DNA from: Wallacemonas rigidus
Lineage: Eukaryota > Euglenozoa > Kinetoplastea > Trypanosomatida > Trypanosomatidae
NCBI GenBank assembly: GCA_030849045.1
Contig: JASAOL010000600.1
Span: 186,001-250,000 of the forward strand
DNA: 64,000 bases
Direction of reading: 5' to 3'
Below, piece after piece: positions 32,150 to 42,449 of the stretch. The position numbers and the translations under genes were made by a program. Below the pieces are notes generated by a model. It made no database searches. It had not been told where the DNA came from and saw only the letters and a program-made list of their open reading frames with translations. The first letter of the stretch is position 1. Every line of letters begins with the position of its first letter.

Positions 32150-32520
32150 CTTGTGCGACGTATCGTCAGTACAACGCCTTGGTGCGTCTTTGCGTGTGGG
32201 TGTGTGCGTGCGTGCAAATGAGGATCGTCTCAAACGGAAAAAAAAAATTGACAAATCAAAACAGAAGAAGGAATCGCTTCCAGTGGCGTGCTCTGTCGAT
32301 ACTTCTCACCTTTACTGTCTCTCATCCTCATGGTAGCTAGGGCACTATGGCTGGCTTCGGTCTGGCGTAGCGCGACGCGGCGCCACCTCCCAGCGAGCCT
32401 CTCGCGTGGACGCGCCGAAGGCATGTGTTGAAAGCGGTGGGCTCCCACTCCCTCATTCTTCTCCACTCCTCGCGCGCACCGGTACCGCCTCAAGTACGAT
32501 TTTCGTTGTTGTTGTCGTTG

Positions 32521-32521
<1 letters not shown>

Positions 32522-32563
<42 letters not shown>
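32522..32563. repeat. TG microsatellite (longest in the window)
   Basis: A 42-base run of TG units without interruption in the spacer between the first two array genes. Confidence 0.95.
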
Positions 32564-32564
<1 letters not shown>

Positions 32565-33293
32565 TCTTCTCTCTGTTTGTTTGTGTTTTGCACGACAACT
32601 GTTGTCGCCTCCGATGTCATCAGCCATCTCTTCCTCCCTCCTCCTCTCCTCCTCCTCCATCATCCCCACCTCTCTCGCGGTAGTCGAGTATCACTCCTTT
32701 TTGTTTACACGTCAAAAGTCTTGCCACAGGCACTTCCACACAGACTCGCGGTCGGTGAAAACGCGGGAACGAAAACTATCTGAGTAGGTTATTGTTCGTT
32801 TGTTTGTTTGTTTTTATTTTTTTTTTATTTTATATTTTATATTTGTGTGTGTTTGTGTTTGTTTGTTTGTTTGTTTGTTTGTTTTTCACTTACCTCGCCT
32901 CGCGCGCGCTGTTAGTTTCCTTATATATATTTGCTCTCCTTCAAGCTCGGTCAGCGCGCTCGACAGTCACACTGAATCGAACGTGTTGCACCATTTGTGA
33001 CAAAAAAAAAACAAAAAAAAGGTTAAAAGAGAGCGAAGGTGAGAGGTCTGTCTGTGTGTGTGTGTCAGTGCTCAAGCATACAACACGCAGAAGAAAAGAC
33101 ATAATCGAAACGAAACGTGTCAACTCAATTAGCTATCCCATACGCAGATCCCGTCTGCATACATCTGAAGAAACGAGTACTATTAAGCGTTTTTAGTTGT
33201 GTTTTTCTTCTTTTTATTTCTTGGTTTTTGCCTCTTCGCTTTGACAGAATTGTGTTTTCCCTTCCGCACCTGTGTGCTGTGCTTCTCCGGCCT

Positions 33294-33317
33294 TGTTATC
33301 TGTTCTTCTTCTATCAG
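33294..33317 (+). promoter_or_regulatory. Predicted spliced-leader acceptor for array gene B
   Basis: TGTTCTTCTTCTATCAG ends in an AG at 33316-33317, only 4 bases before the ATG. An upstream AG at 33246-33247 after a stronger T-rich tract is the alternative, giving a 74-base leader. Confidence 0.4.
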
Positions 33318-33321
33318 CACC

Positions 33322-36300
33322 ATGGGTGCCTTACCAAGTCGTGAGTCTCACGAAAGCGCCAGCTTTTTCCGTTTCGCACGTAGCGGTCCGTACGCGATCG
33401 CGACGATCCCTCTGACGGAAGCTTACTTCCCCGATGAGGACTGTCTCGCCTTCCGTCAAGTGTGGAAGTGTCGTGAGGAGCACTCTTCCAAGTACACGCT
33501 CGATCATTTGGAGGCGATGGAGGACGCTGCCGGCACCTCACCGCGTCGCGCGTGCACAAGAGAAGGGTCTGGCGAACACGGCGAGGAAGTAGCGGGCTCG
33601 GCGCCATCCTCCAGTGAGCCGAACAGCTGCAGCGAAGACAACGGGGGCGACAGTCACAGAAGCACGAGCCAACACGTGCAGAAGAGGGGACAGCCGCACC
33701 ATCGATCCTTCCAGACATCCTCATCTGCCGTCGATGGCGTCAGACACGACGACGAGAAGGACATGTCGGCGGCAACACTCATGCCTTTCTTGATACACTC
33801 ACCGGAGTACTCGCTCGATGTGTACGCCTCGCTACCTGATGACCTCGCCGCGACAGAGGGTGAGTGGGTGCGTGGGTGCCGCGCAGAACTCCCTGCCACG
33901 CAACAGGAAGTACACGCCGCACTCGAAGCTGTGCATGCCTCGAATGGACTTCTTGTCGGTGTGTCAGCGGTCACCAAGGATAACTATAATTTCTTCTTTG
34001 ATCGAGATGGTCGCGAAGAAAGAAGTGGAACCGCCGTGCTGCCGCACGAGCTGCTCATCGATCCTGCGAGTGTGGCGCCAGCAAAGAGTGTGGCGGACCC
34101 TTCACCCGCATCCACGCGATCAGGAAGCGCGCACAAGGCACAGCCGTACACGCCTGACGAGGCCATCGCGCTCGCACGGCGTGCGCTCTACGACATGATT
34201 ATTGCCAAAAAGGGCATGCTCGTCGACACCAATAAGGAGATGTGTGACGTGTACGCGGAAGAAGTGCGGTGGAGACATGCGCGTGACACACTGCGCGAGC
34301 ACCGACGTCAACAGCGAGCGCGAGCGGAGGCCGAAGCGTCCTCCACCTGGCTACCCAACGCAGTGGAGGTGGCGCTCACCGAGCAGGAGATCACGGCATT
34401 GGAGACCGTGCCGCCGCCGCGTCAATTCCTGCACGCCCTCTCAGAGGCGTTGATCGTGCGCATGACCGTCGAAGAGGAACACAGCGCTCGCCTGGCCTAC
34501 TACGAGGCTCACCCTGAAGCGCGTCCAGAGGGATTTCCAGACACCTATCACCCCGCGACGGGCAGTGGTGGTCATGCGAGCGGTAGTGTGAGTGGGGCGG
34601 GTAGCGGGACGAGCACAGGTACGCGTCAACAATATTGCTTCGAAAACAACCTGGCATACAAGGACGGTCGCATCCATCTGGTCGAGGAGGATGGTGTACT
34701 TTACCTCTTCGCCTACAACACGGCGCCGTGCGCGCGCCAAAAGGGAAGTGCGACCTCGACGACCGCTATGAAGGATGCGCACGCGTCCGCGCCGGATGCG
34801 GACGGACAAGTCGTGGCGATGCAACGCGAGGAAAGAGACACGGATGAGGGCGACACGTACGGTGAGATGAGGCCTAAAGGAGACGCGCATGGTCGTGCCG
34901 TGGCGCAGGACCGCCCGCACCCTCACGATGAGGAGGGTGGGGAAGCACAGCTGATGGGAAGCGGTGTGATGACCCGGCAGCAGTCGATGTACACAGCGGA
35001 GTCAAGCTTCGGTGGAGACGACTACGAAGCATGCATTCGCCAATACGATGAACAACGCCGACAGCGCCGACTCGATCGTCGCAATCAACGGTTAGCCCGA
35101 CAACAACAACAACAAGGGTCAGGGGGCGATCTGGGCACGCTGTTCGAAGACGGAGATGATGAGGATGACGAAGACGAGGACTCCGACGCGGGTGCCGACG
35201 ACGCTGTTGTCGCGCAGCTTCTGCTTGAAACACACAACACGTTTGTGCTGCCTATATGCCCCGTGCGTGTCGTCGCCGTGTGCGGCTTCAGGCCAACAAC
35301 CTTCTGCGGCTCCCCGTGGCTCCACGGACTGGAAGACGACCCTGAGGAGATCGTTTATCGCGAAGGCCACAACGTAAAGCCGCCGGTCATGCACAGTTTT
35401 ATGATCGTCGATGCGGCAATGGGTGAGAAATTTGTCAGCCGCGCAACCACCATGCGAATGCAGACATTTACCCTCAACTGCCACGAGGCGGGTCTGCCCG
35501 AGGCGATTGTCCGACCACTTGTCGCCGCGGACGGCCTGCTTGATCTTTCAGGAATACAACTGATGCGCGAGCTGCGGTTTCGTGTCCGCGCCGGTGCCGC
35601 CGCCGCCGCCGCCGAGGTGGAGCAGGGCGATGACTGGCTGCGTCGACTGATTCAAGGCACGGAGTACGACATGGACGAGTACATCGGCGCACCGAACGAA
35701 TGCCAGGCGATGGAACCGCACGCTGCCGTTTTTAACGACGAGAGTGAGCACGGTGGCAGCGATCAACGCGCGCGCGACAAGGACGACGGCGAAGAACGCG
35801 CTGGCAGCAGTGATGAAGGGCGTGGAAGCCGCACCTGTCGTCACTCGGCGCACGTTTCTGGTCCGGCCACTCCGATTGACGCGCCGCTGCGCGCAGACAA
35901 GACCGGCGGCGATGCTGGAAGCGGTGAAGGGCACCTCGAGAGGATAGGCGCGACTCAGGCTTTCGCCGGCGCGCACGACAGCGACAACGGTGAGGCGACC
36001 GTCGGCGGTCGCCTGGGTCAACCGCACACAACACGCACGACAGACGACCAACACGATGTCGGGAATCACGTTGAAGGCGACGACGCGCGCGCGAAGAGTG
36101 AGGAAGAGAGAAGTGCCTTGCCGCAGTCGCCCACCGCCAGCGGCTCGCCCTCGTCGGATGCGTCGTCGTCAGCGCGGCGTGCGCGTAACACGGCTCTCCT
36201 GCGGGCCTTCCGCAAGGGTCTGCTGTATCCTCGGCATGCGAGTGAGATTTCCGTCATGACGTCTGTACGCGGCGGCAAGTCTTTCTGGCAAGCGCAGGCG

Positions 36301-39300
36301 GACGCGCAGCGGCACGCGTTGGACCTCTTCTCCAACGCGATCATCCCGTTTAACGTCGCGCCGTATATGAAGCCCATCACCACAGCCTCTTACGACTACG
36401 GTGGGACTGTCAATTTACATATGGTCTACCCTCTCCACACAGCTGCCGCGCTGATCAAGAAGACAGGTCCCTTGTCCTCCATTCAGCTTGCACAGGAAGA
36501 CGCACAGGTGCTGCCACCACCTCGTCACGTTCGTCATCTGGTGGCGGAAGAGCTGGAGCGAGACATGTATCGACGCGTGTACGGTGGCGACGCGAGCGAG
36601 GAACCGGAAGGGGCGATCTTCACGGTGCCCAACGCCAACTCTCCCCCGCTGCGGAAGGTCTACGTGGTCACAGACCTCTCCCACAACGAGCGCGGTCCGT
36701 CGGTCCAGCATCATCTTTGGAAGATGCGCTACAGTCAGTACATCGCCAAGCGGGACCAAGACCCGGATGGCGTGCTGAAAATCAAGAACGACTGGCAGAG
36801 TCGCGTCGAGGCCGCCATTACCACGTACACGGCTGCTTTTCAAGAACGCACAGGAGACGCTGAAGAGGAAGAGAAGGAGGCCTGTGATGCTGACGCCGAG
36901 GCTGGTGAAGCGAATGACGGCCCGCGCGCTTCGGTGACTCAACATGACACGACCGAGCCCGCGGAAATCAAAAACCCGAGAGCACACGAAGAAAAGAAAA
37001 GGAAGAAGAAGCGGCCTGGGCAGGGTGGTAGCGGTGGCGCTTCGACGACGTTGATTTCCATTCCTCCGTCCTCTCCCCTCACGATCCCAGTTGAGCATCA
37101 GTACATGTACCCTCCAACGTGTTTTGTTGAGGGTGATCTTGTCTGCTACAATGTGCGGCGCGGCCGATGGGAGCACTTCGATCCGATCTTCCAACACGAG
37201 CAGCGCGAGCGGCAGCGGCAGCGCCACCAACGCACCCACCAGCGTCACGTACCCTCGATGAGAGCCGCGAGCTCAGCCACAACCACGGTTGCCCACGGCG
37301 AGGTAAACGAGGGCAGCGTCGAGGACGCGAAAGAAACGTGTGAGGATCGCGAGAAGATGTCCTTGGATGTCGCGCAGAGCGCGCGATCAGAGGTACGCGG
37401 ATCGGCACCCGTGAAGCGCGTAAGCAGTTTTTTCGAAGCCGAGTACCCAGATGACGCGGTGGATGACGACGATAATGACCGAGGCTACAAGGTCATCGCG
37501 AAGAATAGGGATGACGCTGACCCAGTCAACGCGACGCCGCGCCCTGCTGATGCAGCGAGCGTGGCTGCCAACGCGGATCCCGTCCCCGAGATCGCGGAGG
37601 AGGTGGCGCTCGAGGATATTTTACTTCCGTGGGTCAAGCGGCAGCTGCAGGGGGTCTCTCTTCGCGGACGACACGATCCGGGCTGGCTTCGCAGTCGTAG
37701 GAATGGTCGCATCGTTCAACAAGGTCGCTACTGCATCTGGCATTTCAGACACGATGGACAGGCGTACTATTACGGTGTCGTGCCCAAGTTCGCACGGGAT
37801 GGAGAGAAGCGGAAGCTTTGCCGACGTCGTCAGTTGTCGCGCGCAGCGGATTCCGGCTCACAGGTGAGCAGCAATGCCGGCTTCAGTGACGCCTCTCGCG
37901 ATCTCACCGGGGGCGAGGACGATGAGGCGGCCAGCGACTACGTAGGGTCGGTGCAGAGCTCGCACGAGTCTTTTTCCGCGCGCGTCGCGATGACTGCTCA
38001 TCGCCAAACGCACAACGCTCAGCCACTGGGAATCGCGCACGGTGAGGCTGATGCACTGCTGGTGGGAATGGAAGCGGACGGCAACACTGACGTCACCACG
38101 TCGCACGGGGACGCGAACTCGAACGGGGCGACCCCCACGACCACGGAAGACGCGGAGGAAGCGGCCCTCGGCAGCCACATCACGTCTGTCACCAAACCCA
38201 CGCCCGCCACCACAGAGACACTGCCAGCACGCGCAGCTGAGAGGAAGGACATGTCTCGGAAGAGCACGGCGCGTGGGGCACGCACCACGGCGAACGCAGA
38301 CATCCCAACCGGTGACGGCACAATTGTTGAGATGACCTCGGGTGTGGTTGAGGTGACGCCATCTCTGATGAACGGGGATCCGTCGAACAACGCGCGCAGA
38401 GGTGGACGCGATGGGCGTGTGTCCGGGACTCGTGGCCGTGGTGCAACCCGAACCGCGCCGCTGTCCGCGAAGTCATCACACCCCGGCGCCGGCACGTCTG
38501 CCGCCGCAGTGGTCTCAACAGAGCAGTTAGGCAGCAGCAGCAGCAACTATACTTCTCCTGTCAACATAGCCCGCGTCCAGCAGCCGCACCAGCACCACCG
38601 ACAGTGGCCACACCAGCCGATGACGACGATATCGGCAGGTCGCGGGTTGGGCGTACCGCTGCCTCCAGGAGGCGCTGGCGTCGGGTACACCCCACCCCCA
38701 CCCTTCATGAATGGTATCCCGCCACCGCCACCGCCCATGTCCCCACATATGCCTGACAGCGTTTCACCGCAGGGTGGGATAAAGACGGCACATGGGAGCT
38801 GCCACAGTGGCGCGGAGCGTCTCGCTGGGGGCGAGAGGGGAGTGTGCTCACCATACGAGCGCGCGGCCTTTAACGCACAGGGTGGCCCCTCTTCTGTTAG
38901 TCCATACGGCGATCGGCCGCAGGCATTCCAGCGGTCGCCGTCGCAGAAGACGCGCCACCAGAACCCGAATATGAACGCACTGTCAGCGCCACAATCATAC
39001 CAATACTCGCTGCCACAGAATGCTGGGCCACCTCAGACCCAAGCTCACCCACAACAGCAACAGTGGTCGGCGTATGTTGTAGGTGATCGACGTGGGCGAG
39101 AGAACGCACCGCCACCAAGCACCCCTCACTCCGTACCACACGCGTCCGATTTCGCGCCGTCCCCATCGCCACCGCCGATGTCGATCCCGATGCGGCCGTC
39201 GTCTTCTGGCTCCTCGTACCCGTCTGTGGCGACGGTGCAGATGCCGAATGCAGTCACATCGCTGGGTGTTTCCCAGTCGTCGCACGCCACGGTCGCCTCC

Positions 39301-41307
39301 TCGTACGGTGAAGGCAGTATGTACAGCGACGGCGGCGGCGTGATGCAGACGCGCCGTCATGATGGCATGAGTGGAGCAGGCAGCACGTGGCAGGCCTCCT
39401 TTTCAATGAACGCGGCGAATACGACCACCTCCATGACACGCCCGATGAGCACCACGCATCGGACGTCTCTCGAGAGTAGTGCAGTCGGCGCGAGTGGCAC
39501 TGGCACGAGACACGTGAGTGTGGTGCGCCACAACTATCGTGGCGCTGCACCATCGTTCACCAACATGTCGTACGCGTCCACGCAGTCAGTGGCGATCGCC
39601 GCCGCCGCCCCGCGAGGATCTCCTCTTCCACAACAGCAGCAGCAGCAGCAACAGCTTGCTCCGTTAGCGGGTGTGACTGTGCAGACCAATCGGCCAACGT
39701 CATCACCGCTTCCGCCAAACAGTATGTCCATGCGAGTCGCACAGACGGTGCGTTCGCATGGACGCACGGGCGGCGATGTGATGATCGACCACACCACATC
39801 GACCCCACCCAGCTCGGTATCAGGCTCACTTCACGTGCTTCCGGACGGCGAGAACAACGGCAGCAACAGCGCCACCTCGCCTGTGTATCCACGCGTGGCC
39901 AGTGCGAATGGGACTTGGGGTCAACGAAACACGGGCGCGGGCCCCACTCACAGCAGTGCTGGCATCGCGATGAGCATATCGTCGGGTCACTACAGCACAC
40001 CGGCACTGACACCAGCGAGTCGGGAGGTGAGCGGTCGAGAAGGGAGCGGCCTCACGCAGTCGCATCTCCAGAAGCCCGCGTTCTCGTCCTCCTCATCCGC
40101 CTTCTCCGCACCGACGCATGGGAGCGGCGCTGTGCGACAAGCGAACAGGTACGCACCAACGTCCGTCTACGCACAAGCCCCAGTCACCACAACGATGGCT
40201 ACGGCACCGGCTGTGCCCGACCAGGTATCATCGCGAGGCAGACAAGCGAACGCGTACGCTGACGGCACCAATCGGGATGGGTGTTTCCAACCCGGCGCGG
40301 GCTGTGCGACAGCGTGGGCATCACAGCCTCACGCAGCACTGGCGCATTCGACATTATCACACGTACATCATCAGCGGCAACAACAGATGCAGGCCCAACA
40401 GTATCAACCGCAGCCGCAGTCGCAGCCGGGTCCGATACAGCAGCCTATTACTTCGCCGGCTTCTGCGATTCCCGACGTGGACGCACGGTTGCCGGTTTCG
40501 AGGTCTCAAATAAACGGCTCTTTCGTGACACCGCTAGCTTCACCAGTGCCCTTCCAAGTCCCTGTCAGCCACGCACAAGGAGGGGCGCACCGGCACTGTG
40601 ATAATACGGACAGTCACGGCGTAGCAACCCTGTCACCGCACGCAGGAGGCTTTGCTGGTCGTGATGGTGGTGGCGCGCGTCGTGCGGCGCGTCGCGTGGC
40701 GCCCCAACCGTCGCCCAGCTCGCCGTCTGTGCATGCGGACCTAGCCAACACGCCAGTGGATGGATCCCAAACGTATCATCAGAGCCTGCAGACGATGGCT
40801 CCGCTTGTGCCCTCCGCTTTCGGCGCGGGTAACGATCCACAACAAAAGGTGCAGACGCAGCGGCCCGCGCCTCATCCGAACGGAGCGACTGCGTCTCGTC
40901 AAGCAGAATTCAACGCATGTGGTAGCACGGACAGTGTTGGTGGACAGAGACATGTGTACGCGAACGCCGCACAAGAATTCGCAGCGCCTCAATGGGAGCC
41001 ACAGCAGGCCTTGTCTTGTCCGCCACGGCGATCATTGCAGCATCTGTCCGCGCGACCGTACGCGACCACACATGTCGCCAATGGCAACGCCACGCCGTGC
41101 GCGACGCCCTCAGCATCCCCGCAGTACACGCCTTCGCACCAGCACCATCTTCCACAACAATCACAACAGCAGCCGATGGTGTCCACGTCGTCTGCAAGCC
41201 AAGCCGCGCTCGCCCCACCGACCGTGCGGAGCAGCCATGATGACGGACCCCACAGCAATCCGCACAGACGGTTCGCGTGGAACCCGTACAAGACAACAAA
41301 CGAATGA
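33322..41307 (+). CDS. Array gene B: giant MGAxPSRE/WNPY family protein (2661 aa)
   Basis: Second and largest member. It starts MGALPSRESHE (myristoylation-type; Gly2, Ser6). Shared blocks: IPLTEAYFPDEDCLAFRQ near the N terminus, DTNKEMCDVYAEE (about 303), KDGRIHLVEEDGVLY (from 447), SPWLHGLEDDPEE, KPPVM, EAGLPEAIVRP, SYDYGGTVNLH, YMYPPTCFV, RWEHF, RHDPGWLR (1450-1457), GRIVQQGRYCIWHF and YYYGVVPKFARD. Between blocks lie long acidic and Ser/Gly-rich linkers. About 1170 residues beyond the core are rich in Ser, Pro, Gln, His and Gly, including a poly-Gln run near residue 2104 and a poly-Pro segment near 1790-1815. The protein ends RFAWNPYKTTNE. No enzyme motif or membrane span is seen. The shared core suggests one fold with lineage-specific tails (inference). 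Confidence 0.9.
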   Translation: MGALPSRESHESASFFRFARSGPYAIATIPLTEAYFPDEDCLAFRQVWKCREEHSSKYTLDHLEAMEDAAGTSPRRACTREGSGEHGEEVAGSAPSSSEPNSCSEDNGGDSHRSTSQHVQKRGQPHHRSFQTSSSAVDGVRHDDEKDMSAATLMPFLIHSPEYSLDVYASLPDDLAATEGEWVRGCRAELPATQQEVHAALEAVHASNGLLVGVSAVTKDNYNFFFDRDGREERSGTAVLPHELLIDPASVAPAKSVADPSPASTRSGSAHKAQPYTPDEAIALARRALYDMIIAKKGMLVDTNKEMCDVYAEEVRWRHARDTLREHRRQQRARAEAEASSTWLPNAVEVALTEQEITALETVPPPRQFLHALSEALIVRMTVEEEHSARLAYYEAHPEARPEGFPDTYHPATGSGGHASGSVSGAGSGTSTGTRQQYCFENNLAYKDGRIHLVEEDGVLYLFAYNTAPCARQKGSATSTTAMKDAHASAPDADGQVVAMQREERDTDEGDTYGEMRPKGDAHGRAVAQDRPHPHDEEGGEAQLMGSGVMTRQQSMYTAESSFGGDDYEACIRQYDEQRRQRRLDRRNQRLARQQQQQGSGGDLGTLFEDGDDEDDEDEDSDAGADDAVVAQLLLETHNTFVLPICPVRVVAVCGFRPTTFCGSPWLHGLEDDPEEIVYREGHNVKPPVMHSFMIVDAAMGEKFVSRATTMRMQTFTLNCHEAGLPEAIVRPLVAADGLLDLSGIQLMRELRFRVRAGAAAAAAEVEQGDDWLRRLIQGTEYDMDEYIGAPNECQAMEPHAAVFNDESEHGGSDQRARDKDDGEERAGSSDEGRGSRTCRHSAHVSGPATPIDAPLRADKTGGDAGSGEGHLERIGATQAFAGAHDSDNGEATVGGRLGQPHTTRTTDDQHDVGNHVEGDDARAKSEEERSALPQSPTASGSPSSDASSSARRARNTALLRAFRKGLLYPRHASEISVMTSVRGGKSFWQAQADAQRHALDLFSNAIIPFNVAPYMKPITTASYDYGGTVNLHMVYPLHTAAALIKKTGPLSSIQLAQEDAQVLPPPRHVRHLVAEELERDMYRRVYGGDASEEPEGAIFTVPNANSPPLRKVYVVTDLSHNERGPSVQHHLWKMRYSQYIAKRDQDPDGVLKIKNDWQSRVEAAITTYTAAFQERTGDAEEEEKEACDADAEAGEANDGPRASVTQHDTTEPAEIKNPRAHEEKKRKKKRPGQGGSGGASTTLISIPPSSPLTIPVEHQYMYPPTCFVEGDLVCYNVRRGRWEHFDPIFQHEQRERQRQRHQRTHQRHVPSMRAASSATTTVAHGEVNEGSVEDAKETCEDREKMSLDVAQSARSEVRGSAPVKRVSSFFEAEYPDDAVDDDDNDRGYKVIAKNRDDADPVNATPRPADAASVAANADPVPEIAEEVALEDILLPWVKRQLQGVSLRGRHDPGWLRSRRNGRIVQQGRYCIWHFRHDGQAYYYGVVPKFARDGEKRKLCRRRQLSRAADSGSQVSSNAGFSDASRDLTGGEDDEAASDYVGSVQSSHESFSARVAMTAHRQTHNAQPLGIAHGEADALLVGMEADGNTDVTTSHGDANSNGATPTTTEDAEEAALGSHITSVTKPTPATTETLPARAAERKDMSRKSTARGARTTANADIPTGDGTIVEMTSGVVEVTPSLMNGDPSNNARRGGRDGRVSGTRGRGATRTAPLSAKSSHPGAGTSAAAVVSTEQLGSSSSNYTSPVNIARVQQPHQHHRQWPHQPMTTISAGRGLGVPLPPGGAGVGYTPPPPFMNGIPPPPPPMSPHMPDSVSPQGGIKTAHGSCHSGAERLAGGERGVCSPYERAAFNAQGGPSSVSPYGDRPQAFQRSPSQKTRHQNPNMNALSAPQSYQYSLPQNAGPPQTQAHPQQQQWSAYVVGDRRGRENAPPPSTPHSVPHASDFAPSPSPPPMSIPMRPSSSGSSYPSVATVQMPNAVTSLGVSQSSHATVASSYGEGSMYSDGGGVMQTRRHDGMSGAGSTWQASFSMNAANTTTSMTRPMSTTHRTSLESSAVGASGTGTRHVSVVRHNYRGAAPSFTNMSYASTQSVAIAAAAPRGSPLPQQQQQQQQLAPLAGVTVQTNRPTSSPLPPNSMSMRVAQTVRSHGRTGGDVMIDHTTSTPPSSVSGSLHVLPDGENNGSNSATSPVYPRVASANGTWGQRNTGAGPTHSSAGIAMSISSGHYSTPALTPASREVSGREGSGLTQSHLQKPAFSSSSSAFSAPTHGSGAVRQANRYAPTSVYAQAPVTTTMATAPAVPDQVSSRGRQANAYADGTNRDGCFQPGAGCATAWASQPHAALAHSTLSHVHHQRQQQMQAQQYQPQPQSQPGPIQQPITSPASAIPDVDARLPVSRSQINGSFVTPLASPVPFQVPVSHAQGGAHRHCDNTDSHGVATLSPHAGGFAGRDGGGARRAARRVAPQPSPSSPSVHADLANTPVDGSQTYHQSLQTMAPLVPSAFGAGNDPQQKVQTQRPAPHPNGATASRQAEFNACGSTDSVGGQRHVYANAAQEFAAPQWEPQQALSCPPRRSLQHLSARPYATTHVANGNATPCATPSASPQYTPSHQHHLPQQSQQQPMVSTSSASQAALAPPTVRSSHDDGPHSNPHRRFAWNPYKTTNE

Positions 41308-42449
41308 GGGTCACACGATCTGTCGACGGACAGAAAAGTGTGCTTTTTGTAGTTTAGCGGATCAGATGTGATATGGGCACGCAACAAAAAAAAAATAAGA
41401 AAAGAAGGCGTGAAGGTGTCTGCTAAGGGAAAAAGGGGGTGGGGCCTCGTGTTTCTTTGTGTCGCATACGATACGTCTCTCGCGTCTGTTTCACTTCGGA
41501 GCTGTGTGTGTATTTGTGTTGTTATTTTTTCATCTGTGCTTACTCCTCTACAGATACACGAACGCGCCGTCTTGGTTCTTGCCGAATACAGCGGCATGCG
41601 AGGTCGCGCACGCCTAGCCGTATCGTTTGCGGACACTGTCGCGCGCCAGCTTTGTCTCCTCGTTTGTAGGTTGTTGCTGTTGTTGTTGTTCGCATGCTTG
41701 TCGCCTTCATCGCGCGTTGACAATCAGTAGAGGTCATCAGAATCTCCGCATTCACCACCCAAAACCGAGCGAAGTGTCGAAAACGCATGCTGCACAAAGA
41801 AAAGTATCTCGAAGAACGTGGGAACGTGTAGTGCTCAACGGGCAGCTCGCGCAGCCGCACGTCTTGACATCGCCTCAACAGTCCATATCCACTAGGTCTC
41901 CTTGATCTCTCGTGAAGACGCCTGTTCGGCTTTGTTTCCGCACGCCTGAAGCGCTGTGCACCGCGAGGCCATGGGAAAAAAAAAAACGGCTGAGGACGAA
42001 ACACGGTGTCTGTCATGCTTGGGGCACACGATGACATCCATCTCCCCGCTGCCCGTGGTCTTCTACGCCTCGTTTTTCGTCGCTCTTGCGAAGCTCATTC
42101 GATACGTACTCATTTTTAATCTTCTCTCGCCCCTTTTTTGTGATTGTGCGTGTTCCTCGTCAGCATGACAGTGTGATCGCGTTTACATACTCTTCTCATC
42201 CTTTTGCAGCTCTCTCATTTTTCACGCCACGGTTGTACGTGGGTGCGTACAATAACTCATCTCTCTCTCTCTCTTTTTGTTTGTTTGTTTGTGTCGTCCT
42301 TCCCCATCCACACGCATTGTGCAGCGAAGACAGCCAACAGAAGAAGAAGACAGACATGTTCCCCAGCAGTGTGCGTGCGGGTGGCGTCGGTGCCAGCGTC
42401 GACACCGCTCTGCCACACACACACACACCCTTCAAGCGGACCCCATAGT
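41308..42449. other. Intergenic spacer after array gene B
   Basis: No intact gene seen. It holds an A-run near 41383-41393, GTT-rich DNA near 41669, an A-run near 41978 and a short CA run near 42416-42428. It grades into the leucine-rich-repeat pseudogene, whose upstream limit is unclear. Confidence 0.6.

Larger units (their letters stand above)
32150..33321. other. Intergenic spacer between array genes A and B
   Basis: No gene seen. It holds the long TG microsatellite at 32522-32563, GTTT repeats near 32858-32885, T- and A-runs, and pyrimidine tracts leading to AGs near 33247 and 33317. Confidence 0.7.

Noticed and set aside
31489-32340. 283-codon frame overlapping the end of array gene A
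   Set aside because: Gene A's frame holds the family-conserved terminal motif. The overlapping frame has no start context, family feature or conserved counterpart in B or C.
32522-32563. Microsatellites and short tandem runs considered as a CRISPR array or origin
   Set aside because: They are simple dinucleotide repeats without spacers of unique sequence, normal for trypanosomatid spacers.
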